A DNA stretch of 64,000 nt from Pseudoflavonifractor sp. MSJ-37 (GCF_018917965.1 NZ_JAHLPP010000001.1:1116001-1180000); one strand, 5' to 3'. Positions 26,135 through 34,359 are shown, counted from the stretch's first letter. The notes: generated by a model from the sequence alone, not told the origin. Made by a program: numbers and translations.

Positions 26135-26157
26135 TTCTTTGTCTATAGCGACGCAAA
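26135..26157 (+). repeat. 23-bp direct repeat, copy C
   Basis: Begins TTCTTTGTCTATAGCGACGC, followed by AAATTCTGCGCCGCC. It is closest to copy B at 9036: about 31 of 36 bases agree. Confidence 0.7.
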
Positions 26158-26195
26158 TTCTGCGCCGCCTATCCCTGCATAAAAGACTTGCTCAA

Positions 26196-26318
26196 CCTCT
26201 CCAGCAGAGGTACAATGCGACAGGCTGGAGAGGCAAATCATCCATCCGCGGCACTCCGGCAAACTATGAAAAACCGCTTTCTGTCCCCTGTCACGAGGGT
26301 GTTCAGAAAGCGGTTTTT
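26196..26318. repeat. Two successive hairpins near the island end
   Basis: CCTCTCCAGC (26196-26205) pairs with GCTGGAGAGG (26224-26233). AAAAACCGCTTTCTG (26269-26283) pairs with CAGAAAGCGGTTTTT (26304-26318) across a 20-nt loop. The second could work as a bidirectional terminator. There is no gene between copy C and the tRNA fragment. Confidence 0.55.
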
Positions 26319-26453
26319 GACCACATGTTTGACTACAGACAGGCGTGGAGCACGCGGAAACAGTGGAGTCAGGAGTTGCGAAGAGCGTCCATAATAAAAC
26401 GAAAACGGCTATAAAGCACCGAAAAAAGTAGAAAAATTTTTATTCAAAAGTTT

Positions 26454-26495
26454 GGGACCAGGAGACCGTGCGTTCGAGCCGCACTACTCGGACCA
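26454..26495 (+). other. 3' fragment of a tRNA gene, probable attachment-site scar
   Basis: The T-arm is clear: GTGCG, loop TTCGAGC, CGCAC (26468-26484). It is followed by the acceptor 3' strand TACTCGG, discriminator A and encoded CCA (26485-26495). No D-arm, anticodon arm or matching 5' acceptor strand (CCGAGTA) is present upstream, where the sequence is AT-rich. Integrases of the tyrosine type often recombine at tRNA 3' ends and leave such a fragment at one junction. The amino acid identity cannot be given. Confidence 0.7.
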
Positions 26496-26531
26496 AAAGC
26501 CCTCTGAAATCGTTGATTTCAGAGGGCTTTT
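26495..26531. terminator. Strong bidirectional terminator after the tRNA fragment
   Basis: Perfect 17-bp stem (AAAAGCCCTCTGAAATC / GATTTCAGAGGGCTTTT) with loop GTT. The A and T runs on both sides allow termination of the tRNA transcript and of the minus-strand gene ending at 26533. Confidence 0.9.
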
Positions 26532-26532
26532 C

Positions 26533-27408
26533 TTATTCTTTGTCTATTGCGGCGCAAACATTGAACTTGTTATTCTTAACATAGAATTTTGCTACACGAT
26601 AAACAGAGTCACTATTATATTTGCCGCTGGATATATGGTATTTCTTTACAGACTCTTTGTAGTAACGGTCATAAGCCGGGACACAACCAAGCGTTCCCAG
26701 CAGTATTTTTGTTATCAACGTATCGCTTGCGGCATTGACTTTTCCGTCGATAGCAGGCCCCTCTGCAGCGTAGCACTCACATATTCGTTCCCCTATATCT
26801 TCCAATAGTGTGAGATTCTGTTCTTTACATAAGTCTTTCGCGCATATTCCCACTAACGGATCATATTTTTTCTCTTGAATAATTTTCACAACTGGAATAT
26901 GCACCTTATAATCCTTTTGCAACAAAAATGATGATCCCCGGTACATTCCCCAGCTTGCTAAATAGAACGCAAGGTGAAGTGCCAAATGATCTATCGCCTG
27001 TTCATCATTTGCATCTCTGTTTTCCAAAAATGCCTTATAGCAATGCTCCCAGGACAGATATCTGCCATGGGGATCACTCATGGTTTGCTCGAAATATGCT
27101 CGTATAAGATTAACTGCACATTCCGCTGACATGGTCATCGTTTGATGTTCGATTTCATCACACGACACTTGTTCAGCGCAGTCTTGCCTTGCAGTCTGTT
27201 GAATAGCTGATGTTCCATAGATAGAGTACCTTGCAGGGTATCCGTCTAATCGCATTATAACCTTTTCATTCACAAGTGCCATAAGGGCAGAATAAATATT
27301 AGACGTATGAAAGCTATCTCCATAAATAGCTTCCGCCAGCTCTCCCTGTGTCATTGCACTTCCCGCCCGTAGTAACAATACAATTTTTTCTTTCTGCTTT
27401 ATCCTCAT
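26533..27408 (-). CDS. Winged-helix protein of unknown function (291 aa)
   Basis: The N-terminus is a winged helix (KQKEKIVLLLRAGSAMTQGE, LAEAIYGDSFHTSNIYSALM, then PARYSIYG). The remaining 220 residues are a compact alpha-rich domain (LSWEHCYKAFLENRDANDEQ, LALHLAFYLASWGMYRGSSF, KYDPLVGICAKDL). I have seen similar proteins in Firmicutes but know no function. The start at 27408 follows GGAG with 8-nt spacing. The gene ends against the tRNA-side terminator and its last codons contain direct repeat D, so it may be the first gene outside the island. Confidence 0.8.
   Translation of the reverse strand: MRIKQKEKIVLLLRAGSAMTQGELAEAIYGDSFHTSNIYSALMALVNEKVIMRLDGYPARYSIYGTSAIQQTARQDCAEQVSCDEIEHQTMTMSAECAVNLIRAYFEQTMSDPHGRYLSWEHCYKAFLENRDANDEQAIDHLALHLAFYLASWGMYRGSSFLLQKDYKVHIPVVKIIQEKKYDPLVGICAKDLCKEQNLTLLEDIGERICECYAAEGPAIDGKVNAASDTLITKILLGTLGCVPAYDRYYKESVKKYHISSGKYNSDSVYRVAKFYVKNNKFNVCAAIDKE
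26536..26558 (+). repeat. 23-bp direct repeat, copy D
   Basis: Begins TTCTTTGTCTATTGCGGCGC, followed by AAACATTGAAC. It is closest to copy A at 3704. In contrast to the other copies it lies inside a gene: on the minus strand it encodes the last residues CAAIDKE of the 291-aa protein. Confidence 0.7.
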
Positions 27409-27443
27409 TCTACACACTCCGACAGTCTGAAAGTCTATAGCAA

Positions 27444-28436
27444 TTATGCTCCCAGCAAGCTCTGGTCAAAGGCGAACAGCGCCTCGTTGATCTCGAAGAT
27501 GTCGTACTTTTTCTGCCTGATGAAATACTCAATAATGACGTCGAACTTGCTGCTGGCGCTGAGAGCGTAGCCCGCGCGGGCAACGAGGTCACGCGTCTCA
27601 TCCAGATTCAGCTCCAGCGCTATAGCAAAGGCAATGGCTGTTGCCTTGGAGGGCTTGTAGTCCGGATTGTTGCGGATCTTAGAGAACAGCTTGCGGTCTA
27701 CGTTGGCTTTCTTATATATCTCGGAATCCTTTTTGCCGCTTCGGTCGATGAGCTTCAACAGGGTTTCCGAGAAACCGGCGTCCAGATGTGCCAGCAGACT
27801 GTCTAAGCCGTCGGCAGACATAGGCGCTGCCGCTGCACCGGCAGACAACGCTCGACCTTCGAGAACGCTCATCCGGCGCAGGCGGTCCCGCCGGGAATCG
27901 GTATGCGCGTCTACATAGTGGTCATCAACATACTCGGCGATGTCGGCGAACAGTTTGCTGCTGATCTGATACGCCGTGCGGCTAAAGATCACAATATAGA
28001 CCGTCATGTCGTTGTGCAGCAGGAACTCGCCGATAGTGTCCACCGCCACCCGGAGCGCCTGATCCTTTGGATAACCAAAGATGCCGGAGGAGATCAGCGG
28101 AAAGGCAACCGTTTCGCAGCCGTGCTCCTTCGCCAGCGCAAGGCTCGTCCGGTAGCAGGAAACCAGCAGCTCCCGCTCACCGTGACTGCCGCCGTTCCAC
28201 ACAGGGCCGACGGTGTGGATCACATATTGGCAGGGCAACCGGTAAGCCTTGGTGATCTTGGCATCGCCGGTCTTGCAGCCACCGAGCGTCCGGCACTCGG
28301 CCAGCAGCTCCGGTCCCGCCGCGCGATGGATACAGCCATCCACGCCGCCACCACCCAGCAGCGTTTCGTTCGCCGCATTGACGATAGCGTCCACCTTCAT
28401 TTTTGTAATATCATTGCGAACAATTTCAAGAGGCAT
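27444..28436 (-). CDS. Macro-domain (ADP-ribose-binding) protein with C-terminal HTH-like domain (330 aa)
   Basis: Residues 1-165 form a macro domain of the O-acetyl-ADP-ribose deacetylase (YmdB) type: [51 protein letters not shown] and [15 protein letters not shown]. After a linker, about residues 225-330 are helical with an HTH flavour ([40 protein letters not shown]). This fusion occurs in several Firmicutes. Predicted activity: removal of ADP-ribose from proteins or nucleic acids, or sensing of it. The start at 28436 follows GAGGAA. It lies 31 bp after a zinc-ribbon gene, which itself follows the helicase, so the three probably form an operon. Confidence 0.9.
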   Translation of the reverse strand: MPLEIVRNDITKMKVDAIVNAANETLLGGGGVDGCIHRAAGPELLAECRTLGGCKTGDAKITKAYRLPCQYVIHTVGPVWNGGSHGERELLVSCYRTSLALAKEHGCETVAFPLISSGIFGYPKDQALRVAVDTIGEFLLHNDMTVYIVIFSRTAYQISSKLFADIAEYVDDHYVDAHTDSRRDRLRRMSVLEGRALSAGAAAAPMSADGLDSLLAHLDAGFSETLLKLIDRSGKKDSEIYKKANVDRKLFSKIRNNPDYKPSKATAIAFAIALELNLDETRDLVARAGYALSASSKFDVIIEYFIRQKKYDIFEINEALFAFDQSLLGA

Positions 28437-28467
28437 GGTTCTATTCCTCAATTTCTATCATTCAAAA

Positions 28468-28674
28468 TTAAGCCGACGCGCCGTTGTCCTCCAGCTTTTC
28501 CACTTCACATAGTTCTTCCCAATCCTCACGATTTCCGCATCTGCGAAGGTAGTCGCGGCCGCCATCCACGGCGCAGGAGCCGCAGCTGCAAAACTTGAAA
28601 TCATGGACGGTTTTGCTTTCGATGATATCTCCGCATTTCTTACATCTGATTGCGTTCCTGATAATTTTCGGCAT
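28468..28674 (-). CDS. Zinc-ribbon miniprotein (68 aa)
   Basis: Small protein with CKKCGDIIESKTVHDFKFCS and CGSCAVDGG: two Cys pairs spaced like a rubredoxin/zinc ribbon, followed by YLRRCGNREDW and an acidic tail. It begins 2 bp after the stop of the SF1 helicase and precedes the macro-domain gene. Highly similar small proteins are common in gut Firmicutes (I believe under a DUF7695-type label, from memory). The function is unknown. Confidence 0.82.
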   Translation of the reverse strand: MPKIIRNAIRCKKCGDIIESKTVHDFKFCSCGSCAVDGGRDYLRRCGNREDWEELCEVEKLEDNGASA

Positions 28675-28676
28675 AA

Positions 28677-31382
28677 TCAGTCCCTCTTTAGTGCATTTTT
28701 GATTTTCTCTTTTTCCCCGCTACCATCTGTGCGGAGGCGCAGCAGCGGGACGGCGCACTTCTCCAGAATGGAGTTTTTCTTTATATCTCGCTCCGCCTGC
28801 TTACTCCCCGGTTTATGGGAGCCACCATCTACTTCAATCACCAGCACAGGTTGCTTATCCATCTGATTGAACAGCAGAAAATCCACATGTGTCAACGGAT
28901 TGCGGGCATATTTGTTCTCTTCCTCTGTCAGTGGCTCATAGTCCTTCACCAACGTTGCAAGAGAAACATGTACCGCACAACCGATGGAGGAAAATTCCTC
29001 ATCGGACAGCACTTCCTGAATCACGGAGTACATAAGGTTTTCGGAATCATACTCCGATACCCGCTTATGTTTTTGCAGATATGCTCTGCGTTGCTCGGCA
29101 TAGCCCTGATAGAGCATATCAAATACGGAGTAGACCTGGCTCTGAATAACCTCAAAATTGTTATATTCGATGTACCGCGTCAGGTCGCCGTAGTTGGTCT
29201 GGTCATTGCGCGGGTCCTGTGATGTGACCACCGCCAGCGAATGAACCGCACGTGAAACCGCCACATTCAGCATATGGGGATCATCCACGAAATCTGTGAT
29301 GACATTGTCGACTGAGGTCAGAATGATAGCATCTTGTTCTCGCCCCTGAAACTTGTGGACGGTGTCCACCTCATAAGTATCTCCCAACTGCTTGCGGATG
29401 GCTGTCACCTGATCCCGATATGGCGTGATAATACTGATGCTCCGGAAATTCTGCTGATGCAGCCGCGGAAGCACCTCCTGCTGGATGACATCGATCTGGC
29501 GCTGGTTGAGATGCCCACGGGCGTGATTACCGGCAATCGTCCGGTACATGGTCAATACATCCGGCTCATCATGGTCTTTTGTCATAACGATCAACTGCCC
29601 ATGGTAGAACTTCTGGTTGCAGAAGTTGATGATCTTCGGGTGGCAGCGGTAGTGTTCTCGCAGCAGCGTAACAGGCGCATCCTGCCATATTTCCAATGCA
29701 GAGGACAGCAAACTGTGGGTAGAAAAGCGATACCGCTCATCCAAGGAGTACTTCTGCCAAATGGCATCGCTGGTGCGAATGTCATCCTCTGTCAGCACAT
29801 TGGGAAGCTGCTTTAAGTCCCCGACAATCACGATATTCCGCGCACAGGAAAATGCCAAAACGCCAGTAGCTAAATCGACCTGCGAGGCCTCATCCACGAT
29901 TAGGTAATCATAGATATGTTCAATGCTCAGCGTCCCCTTAATGGAATAGGTCGTGCTGAGCACCACCGGGTACTCACGGGTAAACTCCGCGGAATTCCGG
30001 CGGAAATCATTTTTTTCAAAGCATCGCCTATTATTCCGCCAATGATACCGTGTTGCCAGCTCCGCCCGGAACAGCCGCAGGGACTTTTCTGTGAGTTCGT
30101 CCATCTTCGCATCGAAAGCGTAGCGCTCCAGCTTTCGGTTCAATTCCTGCTTTTCGGCCTCCAGTTCCCGCCTCTTCACCGAATAAAACTGACTCTGTAA
30201 ATAGGGAATGACCAGATTCGGAGAACGGAGGAACAGTTTGAGCGCATTGCGATTGAAGCGGAACATGATGGAGAGTTTTTGCAAAAGTCCTAAGCGGCTC
30301 TCGCGCTCTGCGTGTTGTTCAAATTCCATCCAGAGCGCAAGGATTTTCTGCGAGGACAGCTTGTCCAGGCTCTCCATCGGCGCGTCGCTGTAAGTCGCAT
30401 AGTACTCTTCAAAATAGTGCTGCTCCGGATTCAGCTGCAAAAATTCCTGCTCAATTTCCGCAATGCGGTTCTTGGCGTTGAGCATTTCATTCAGCTCTTT
30501 GGACAGCGTAGTTGTTTCCTGATCTAACTGCTGCCGTTCCTCCGGCGGCATCTCCCAATCGCTCATATCTGGATAGACACCGGTCTGAGCCTCCAGAAAC
30601 TTTTGCTTGTTGGCAAGGCTGCCGAGAAACGCAGTCATAAAAGCTGAATTTTTCTTCTCCAGCTTTTCCACAACATTACGCGTTGCGGAATTGTTGTTGG
30701 AGACAACCGCCACGGTTTTTCCACTGCGGACAACATTGGCAATGATATTCAGGATCGTCTGCGTTTTCCCTGTGCCGGGAGGCCCCTGAATGATGCTGAT
30801 TTTGGAGGAAAGCGCCCGCTCCACCGCCAGCTTCTGGCTCTGGTTCAGGCCAAACGGATAGATCACCGCCTCCGGCATCTGGGGCATCTTGACGTCTTTT
30901 TGCGGTGCAAGATAGCTTGCCAGCACGGTATCCTCGCTGACCTGCTGGATCTTGTCATACTGCACGCTTAGAATGTTGATACCGTTTTCCGCCACCAGAC
31001 TGATTGCAGCGGCAGTCTCCTTGAAATATTGGAATGTTTCTTGATTTTTACCGTCTGCCAGGCAATTTTGCTGGAACTGCACCTCGCTCCTATGGAACGA
31101 TAAATCTCTCTTCCCCTTGCGGACAATACGATAATACCCACCGAAGTCGAGCAACTCATCAATTTCGCTGATGGTTTGCCCATTTGCGGTGACAATCACC
31201 CGTGCAGGGTCGATTTTCTTTTGCAGGGGTAGGATCTCCACATTGCTATGCTGAAAGCTGTATGACTTATTGGGCGCACTGGTATAGACGACCTCGCACT
31301 TCCCGTCATGGAACCGAAAGCTCGCAACCGAGTCCGTCTGGTCTTTTCCTTTTATGATGATCAAGTGCTTTCGTGCGTCCAT
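28677..31382 (-). CDS. SF1 (Upf1/Dna2-like) helicase with C-terminal DUF2726/Vsr-like nuclease (901 aa)
   Basis: ATPase/helicase: Walker A QGPPGTGKTQTILNIIANV near 197, Walker B LIVDEASQVDLATG near 492, IVGDLKQLP as motif III, REHYRCHPKIINFCN, HKFQGREQDAIILT and MLNVAVSRAVHSLAVV. The last 130 residues form a PD-(D/E)xK-like domain (NPLTHVDFLLFNQMDKQPVL, VIEVDGGSHK, with Asp, Glu-x-Asp and a following basic residue), as in DUF2726/Vsr-type proteins. A coiled-coil arm (about 280-450) interrupts the helicase core. Such helicase-nuclease proteins are typical of defence islands. ATG at 31382 is preferred to the one two codons upstream, which overlaps the AGGAG site. Confidence 0.9.
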   Translation of the reverse strand: MDARKHLIIIKGKDQTDSVASFRFHDGKCEVVYTSAPNKSYSFQHSNVEILPLQKKIDPARVIVTANGQTISEIDELLDFGGYYRIVRKGKRDLSFHRSEVQFQQNCLADGKNQETFQYFKETAAAISLVAENGINILSVQYDKIQQVSEDTVLASYLAPQKDVKMPQMPEAVIYPFGLNQSQKLAVERALSSKISIIQGPPGTGKTQTILNIIANVVRSGKTVAVVSNNNSATRNVVEKLEKKNSAFMTAFLGSLANKQKFLEAQTGVYPDMSDWEMPPEERQQLDQETTTLSKELNEMLNAKNRIAEIEQEFLQLNPEQHYFEEYYATYSDAPMESLDKLSSQKILALWMEFEQHAERESRLGLLQKLSIMFRFNRNALKLFLRSPNLVIPYLQSQFYSVKRRELEAEKQELNRKLERYAFDAKMDELTEKSLRLFRAELATRYHWRNNRRCFEKNDFRRNSAEFTREYPVVLSTTYSIKGTLSIEHIYDYLIVDEASQVDLATGVLAFSCARNIVIVGDLKQLPNVLTEDDIRTSDAIWQKYSLDERYRFSTHSLLSSALEIWQDAPVTLLREHYRCHPKIINFCNQKFYHGQLIVMTKDHDEPDVLTMYRTIAGNHARGHLNQRQIDVIQQEVLPRLHQQNFRSISIITPYRDQVTAIRKQLGDTYEVDTVHKFQGREQDAIILTSVDNVITDFVDDPHMLNVAVSRAVHSLAVVTSQDPRNDQTNYGDLTRYIEYNNFEVIQSQVYSVFDMLYQGYAEQRRAYLQKHKRVSEYDSENLMYSVIQEVLSDEEFSSIGCAVHVSLATLVKDYEPLTEEENKYARNPLTHVDFLLFNQMDKQPVLVIEVDGGSHKPGSKQAERDIKKNSILEKCAVPLLRLRTDGSGEKEKIKNALKRD

Positions 31383-31582
31383 AGGCATCTCCTATTCAAC
31401 CAAACTTATAACATATTCCAGCAGTCCACCAAATTCAATCTGGGCCAACTGGATATCCCCTATCTAACCCGGATAGAACTTCCAATCGGCTCTTCTGGAC
31501 TCCCCATTGCCATCAGCACACAGCTTGGAGAATAAGATCGTGATTGCGCGCTGAGACATTGAAAATATCTCTTTACAGAATT

Positions 31583-32308
31583 TTACAACCAGAAAGTCGC
31601 GCTTTTATCCAGGGCTTCCTTTCTCTGTTTCCAGTCCGGCATCAGCATCGTTAAGGACGCATAGAACTGCTTCGAATGATTTGGATGAACGAAGTGGCAG
31701 AGCTCGTGCATCACGACATATTCGATACAGTTGCGTGGTGCTTCTAACAGCCTCTTATTCAGTGTGACAACTCCTTTTTGGGCCAAACAAGATCCCCATC
31801 GGGTCTCCATATTCCGAATCCGTAATTCTGGCATCGGCACCCCATATTTTTGAAATACGGGGTAGGTCTCTAAAATAATTTCACTGAAAATACATTGACA
31901 CTGCTCATCCAGGTAACGGGTCACCATCTTTTGCTTTTTTGCAAAATCTTCCGTTTCCTTCACGCAAAGGTACAGATAAATCCCATCAGAGGAAATTGTG
32001 TCCCGCACATTTTTCTCCACTTTCAGGCGAACTCCTCTGCCCAGCAGATAGAAAGTCTCTCCACTGACATATTGCTTGGGTTGAGGGGCATACTGCGCTA
32101 TCTCACGAAATTTTCTTTGTGCTGAGCGAATATAAGCTCCTTTGCTCACTACAAAATCGTCAACCTTTTCAGCTTGGATATCTGGATTAGCTGAAACATA
32201 AACCATGCAGTCCTTATGAACCCGCAGATTGAGATTTTTTACCTGCTTCTGTTCCAGCAGGTAGAGGATCTCGTTGTTTTCATATACGACGGTTCTTTTC
32301 TGCGCCAT
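31583..32308 (-). CDS. YgjP/SprT-like M48 family metallopeptidase, second copy (241 aa)
   Basis: Same family as the gene at 14,010 but a distinct sequence. Zinc site HELCHFVHPNHSKQF, preceded by METRWGSCLAQKGVVTLN. The N-terminal part has NLNLRVHKDCMVYVSANP and QYVSGETFYLLGRG. The ATG at 32308 follows GGAGG with a rather long gap; the TTG three codons upstream is too close. Its coding frame starts directly behind an hsdR remnant, so its former partner gene is gone. The 200-bp gap downstream (31,383-31,582) holds nothing I recognise. Confidence 0.88.
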   Translation of the reverse strand: MAQKRTVVYENNEILYLLEQKQVKNLNLRVHKDCMVYVSANPDIQAEKVDDFVVSKGAYIRSAQRKFREIAQYAPQPKQYVSGETFYLLGRGVRLKVEKNVRDTISSDGIYLYLCVKETEDFAKKQKMVTRYLDEQCQCIFSEIILETYPVFQKYGVPMPELRIRNMETRWGSCLAQKGVVTLNKRLLEAPRNCIEYVVMHELCHFVHPNHSKQFYASLTMLMPDWKQRKEALDKSATFWL

Positions 32309-32313
32309 TGCTG

Positions 32314-32607
32314 TCAAAACCTCCGAAGTGCTACTGTTTTGACATTTTCGATGATTTTATCAATGGTGTCAAAAGACAGTTTTAATCCTCGCTCTTTCTC
32401 ATAGCCATAAAAAAGGTCATCAATATCCTGCGAGATTCGGTCGTGGATTGTTTTGTTGTTGGTCCAGTCCACTTGACTGTGATTGGCCACAATTTTTCTA
32501 ATCTCTTCCGCAATCTCCGCAACAAAATCAGGAGAAACTTCCACTTCCTTCGCTTCGTCGAATACTGCTGACAGAACACCGTAAAACGCCTGGGCGCCAT
32601 AGCCATT
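32314..32607 (-). pseudogene. hsdR: C-terminal remnant of hsdR
   Basis: The open frame without its own start reads AQAFYGVLSAVFDEAKEVEV, then SPDFVAEIAEEIRKIVANHS, QVDWTNN and IDDLFYGYEKERGLKLSF. This is the extreme C-terminus of type I restriction R subunits (compare the DUF3387-type end). The upstream part has been replaced by an SGNH hydrolase fragment: both frames cross between about 32592 and 32607. It precedes a peptidase gene as in the intact locus at 14-18 kb. Confidence 0.75.
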
Positions 32608-32933
32608 GGCGGCGGTGCGATCAGCAGGATTTTGTTGCTGCTCACGGAAATGCCGGAGAGAAACCTCTCCAGCCGCTCGATGGCCTACTCCGGACTTCGT
32701 CCCTGGAGTAGGTCGTTGGTTCCCAGCATGACGATTAGCAGATTGGTGTCAGCTGGAAAGGCTGGGGCTGCGGCGGGAATCTCCCGGCCGTTTTGACCCA
32801 TGTTGGAAATCGTCCATCCGGTCTCCACGGTCAGAATGTCCATCCACCTGCAGTCCGCATCATAGCGCTCGCCGAAATAGCCCCGGGGGTCATCGCCGTA
32901 GGTGTTGGAATCGCCGAAGCAAATGACTTTCAT
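32592..32933 (-). pseudogene. Truncated SGNH/GDSL hydrolase with nonsense codon
   Basis: Starts with ATG at 32933: MKVICFGDSNTYGDDPRGYF contains the GDS nucleophile block. Then come ISNMGQNGREIP (block II) and LLIVMLGTNDLLQGRSPE (block III, GTND). A TAG at 32685-32687 follows, where the family usually has another Glu. Beyond it the same frame continues sensibly (AIERLERFLSGISVSSNKIL, LIAPPP) until it runs into the hsdR remnant. So one nonsense change and a 3' truncation, and the catalytic DxxH block is lost. The longer open frame upstream of 32933 is not supported. Confidence 0.75.
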
Positions 32934-32962
32934 CCTATGCATTTCTTTCAGGCAAGTAGGTG

Positions 32963-33944
32963 TTAGGTATTGAGAATATGAAGCAGACAAACACCCCCTC
33001 TGGTCGCGAGACTTGGTTGATATATTTCATCCTCTCGCCGCAACCAATCATTGGCACTATTTTGTTTTGCTGAAAGGACGATTTCTCTTCTCGCAAGTGC
33101 TTCTGAATGAGCGTAAGTACGAATCAGCGAAGCAAAATGATTAACATGCTCATTTCTTGTAAAAAGACTCAACAAGAGTAGTCGAAAGTATTCATTGGTT
33201 TTTACGACATCCGTTTTAAGCAAAGCTAATGTTCGTGTACCTATATCTTTCCATTTTTCAGGTGGTATTTTTTGAACGGAGCCTAAGTACATGCATACAT
33301 TAGCAAAGCACGGGGTTAACCTCTCAATATTGTCCAGGGTAACATCAATACCGCCAGGATGACCAATTTGAGTTAATCTCCGATAAAACCATCGTAGTCG
33401 ATTATACTCTATTGTCGATTGATTGAGATATTCTGTGATAATATTGGTGATAATCTCATCCGTAATTTTCGGCCAATCATTATCACTAATATCATTATAA
33501 AATATCACTCTGTAAGGATCACCATTAGAGTATTTATAATGCTATTCTAAAAGTTTTTCCTCTGTCCTCATTGAGAAACTCTTGTGAAGAAGCATCCGCC
33601 TTGGATTTCCGTAGATTTTTTAAACCATTCTTATCCTCGTCTTCCTCAGTCCCATCAGCACAATAATCTTCGTCAATTTTGTAAACCTCATCAAAGAAGA
33701 AGAAATCTATTCTCAAATTTGGAAAAGCTACAATTAGCTGTAGTGCACACTCTGGAGTAAAAACAAATATGTAGTTCGTTTCATCATCAATCGTCACATC
33801 GACGGTTTTGACAATTTGGTAATTCAACTCATTGTCCGAAACAAACTTCTGCATCATTCTGGCGTTTTCCAGTAGTAATGCGACGGTAGGAAAAACCAAT
33901 AAAATATTGTGGTATCTGTCCTTATTCAATTTCGATCCACACAC
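32963..33944 (-). pseudogene. Frameshifted, 5'-truncated DEAD/DEAH-type helicase
   Basis: Two frames join into one protein. The upstream part (33,944-33,534) has YHNILLVFPTVALLLENARM, TNYIFVFTPECALQLIVAF and the box FFFFDEVYKIDED (motif II). The downstream part (33,534-32,963) continues YKYSNGDPYRVIFYNDISDN and SFTRN-like helical sequence. At the join GCATTATAAATAC appears to lack two bases relative to an uninterrupted frame (GCA TTA TAT AAA TAC). The Walker A region is absent: the gene is cut where the outermost, degenerate CRISPR repeat begins (33,961-33,929). Confidence 0.7.
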
Positions 33945-34359
33945 CCCTCGCGGGGTGCGACGGCCGATGGGATTTTCCTTGCTGTCCGAAACGATATTTC
34001 AATCCACGCACCCCTCGCGGGGTGCGACGGTCTTCAAAGGCCAGCACTACGACGGGGAGGAATTTCAATCCACGCACCCCTCGCGGGGTGCGACCAAGCC
34101 TGGCCGATATGTCATTATCCCTCACGCTATTTCAATCCACGCACCCCTCGCGGGGTGCGACATGGATATACGCCTTCCCGATCCCGGTAGATAATTTCAA
34201 TCCACGCACCCCTCGCGGGGTGCGACGACCACCGATTTCATCGACTGCGTGGCCTGGAGATTTCAATCCACGCACCCCTCGCGGGGTGCGACACGCAGAC
34301 AGTCTCACAGTTCCCGCCGATCTCACATTTCAATCCACGCACCCCTCGCGGGGTGCGAC
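33929..34359 (-). CRISPR. Type I-C CRISPR array: 7 repeats of 33 bp, 6 spacers
   Basis: Repeats start at 33929, 33996, 34062, 34129, 34194, 34260 and 34327. Each is 33 bp; read in the direction of cas transcription they begin GTCGCACCCCGCGAGGGGTG and end GTGGATTGAAAT, the usual type I-C form. Spacers are 34, 33, 34, 32, 33 and 34 bp. The repeat farthest from cas2 (33929-33961) has two changes (CGATCC and CACACACC), as expected for the leader-distal end. Six repeats are identical. The palindrome CACCCC-GCGA-GGGGTG forms the crRNA stem. Confidence 0.98.

Noticed and set aside
26454-26495. A complete tRNA gene
   Set aside because: Only the T-arm and 3' acceptor strand exist; no 5' acceptor strand, D-arm or anticodon arm within 90 bp upstream.
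31383-31582. Plus-strand frame running through the gap after the peptidase gene
   Set aside because: It starts inside the helicase gene in antisense, has no initiation site, and the translated part shows no family I recognise.
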